Source: Streptomyces sp. NBC_00091
GTDB lineage: Bacteria; Actinomycetota; Actinomycetes; Streptomycetales; Streptomycetaceae
DNA length: 64,000 bases
Direction: 5' to 3'
Assembly: GCF_026343185.1 (NCBI RefSeq)
Contig: NZ_JAPEMA010000003.1
Coordinates: 443,349 to 507,348, forward strand
Translations under genes and position numbers: made by a program
Notes under the pieces: model-generated
Database searches by the model: none
Told to the model about the DNA's origin: nothing
What the model saw: the letters and a program-made list of their open reading frames with translations, nothing else
Part shown: positions 63,980 to 64,000 of the stretch, one piece after another
Position numbering within the stretch: the stretch's first letter is position 1
Layout: each line of letters begins with the position of its first letter

Positions 63980-64000
63980 CCCCAGCGCGCAGCGCTGGGG
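63980..64000. repeat. Terminal palindrome I of the telomere
   Basis: Arms CCCCAGCGC (63980-63988) and GCGCTGGGG (63992-64000) around GCA. The loop region reads GCGCAGC, a heptamer known to make very stable sheared-purine hairpins in parvovirus and Streptomyces telomere ends. The window ends exactly at this palindrome, so base 64000 is probably the physical end of the replicon. Confidence 0.85.

Larger units (their letters stand above)
63009..64000. other. Telomere: about 1 kb of packed palindromes
   Basis: From about 63009 the sequence is almost all inverted repeats. One module, CCCCGCCC-loop-GGGCGGGG followed by TGCCCCGC-GGA-GCGGGGCA, occurs about four times (for example 63370-63410, and near 63560, 63655 and 63755), between palindromes of the GGAGCGAAGCGG and GAGCGGAGCGAGG type. 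This is the usual build of Streptomyces telomeres, where the single-stranded 3' end folds into hairpins bound by Tap. Open frames here are by-products of the repeats. Confidence 0.9.

Noticed and set aside
63009..64000. CRISPR array
   Set aside because: Repeats are palindromic and irregularly spaced, spacers are themselves repeats, and no cas gene is near.
1..64000. Insertion sequences or transposases
   Set aside because: I saw no transposase, integrase or terminal-repeat/target-duplication structure on either strand.
1..64000. tRNA or rRNA genes
   Set aside because: No cloverleaf-like sequence or rRNA segment was recognised by eye; a covariance search would be decisive.

Overview
The window is the end of a large linear Streptomyces replicon, most likely a giant linear plasmid. 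Coding GC is very high, starts are a mix of ATG, GTG and TTG, genes overlap by ATGA or GTGA, and the last ~1 kb is a packed array of palindromes ending exactly at base 64000 in a hairpin-forming sequence. Next to it lie genes for telomere replication (tap, tpg), partition (parA, parB) and two winged-helix replication-type proteins. The cargo recalls published S. lavendulae/aureofaciens-type plasmids (bpsA near a type II polyketide cluster with AfsA/TetR/SARP control). I cannot name the strain from sequence alone.

Layout. 1-2.1 kb: three small ordinary genes and a 3-hydroxyacyl-CoA dehydrogenase. 2.1-13.1 kb: a SARP regulator and a leftward set encoding the indigoidine synthetase BpsA, PRPP synthetase, an old yellow enzyme, a pseudouridine-5'-phosphate glycosidase (C-glycosidase), a tautomerase, a DMT exporter, an unusual uracil phosphoribosyltransferase and a TrpF-like barrel that lacks the usual cysteine. 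Apart from the MinC phosphatase this matches the logic of the published minimycin/indigoidine (C-nucleoside/blue pigment) pathway. 13.2-29.9 kb: a long leftward type II polyketide operon (oxygenase, TetR, TcmI-type cyclase, KS-alpha, KS-beta, ACP, oxygenase-reductase fusion, exporter, second ACP, PPTase, malonyltransferase, acyl-CoA carboxylase beta and epsilon, NDP-hexose 3-dehydratase, SnoaL-like protein, hydrolase). 30.1-41.5 kb: control genes (OmpR-type regulator, receptor homologues, two SARPs, AfsA) mixed with an aromatase/cyclase, a third ACP and a third FAD oxygenase. 41.5-48.9 kb: general accessory enzymes. 49-55.6 kb: a second SARP pair paralogous to the first, four TetR-family proteins and a cation/proton antiporter. 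55.8-62.1 kb: parAB, tap-tpg and the rep-like pair. 62.1-62.5 kb: palindrome-rich putative origin. 63.0-64.0 kb: telomere.

How it works together. AfsA would make a butyrolactone-type signal. Several receptor homologues would bind ARE-like operators of the form ACAAACCG-N6-CNGTTTTC seen at eight places, and so control SARPs and the OmpR-type activator that switch on the pigment/C-nucleoside and polyketide operons. A 41-bp element with GTCA repeats is shared by the SARP promoter and the TrpF-like/upp operon.

The most striking unexplained structure is a 15-bp palindrome, [GA]TTAACGCCGTTAAC, present 12 times over 10 kb around parAB, tap and rep. Six copies lie inside parB and tap, always in the one frame that avoids stop and TTA codons (read VNAVN/INAVN). 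I read this as a centromere or origin array written into coding DNA.
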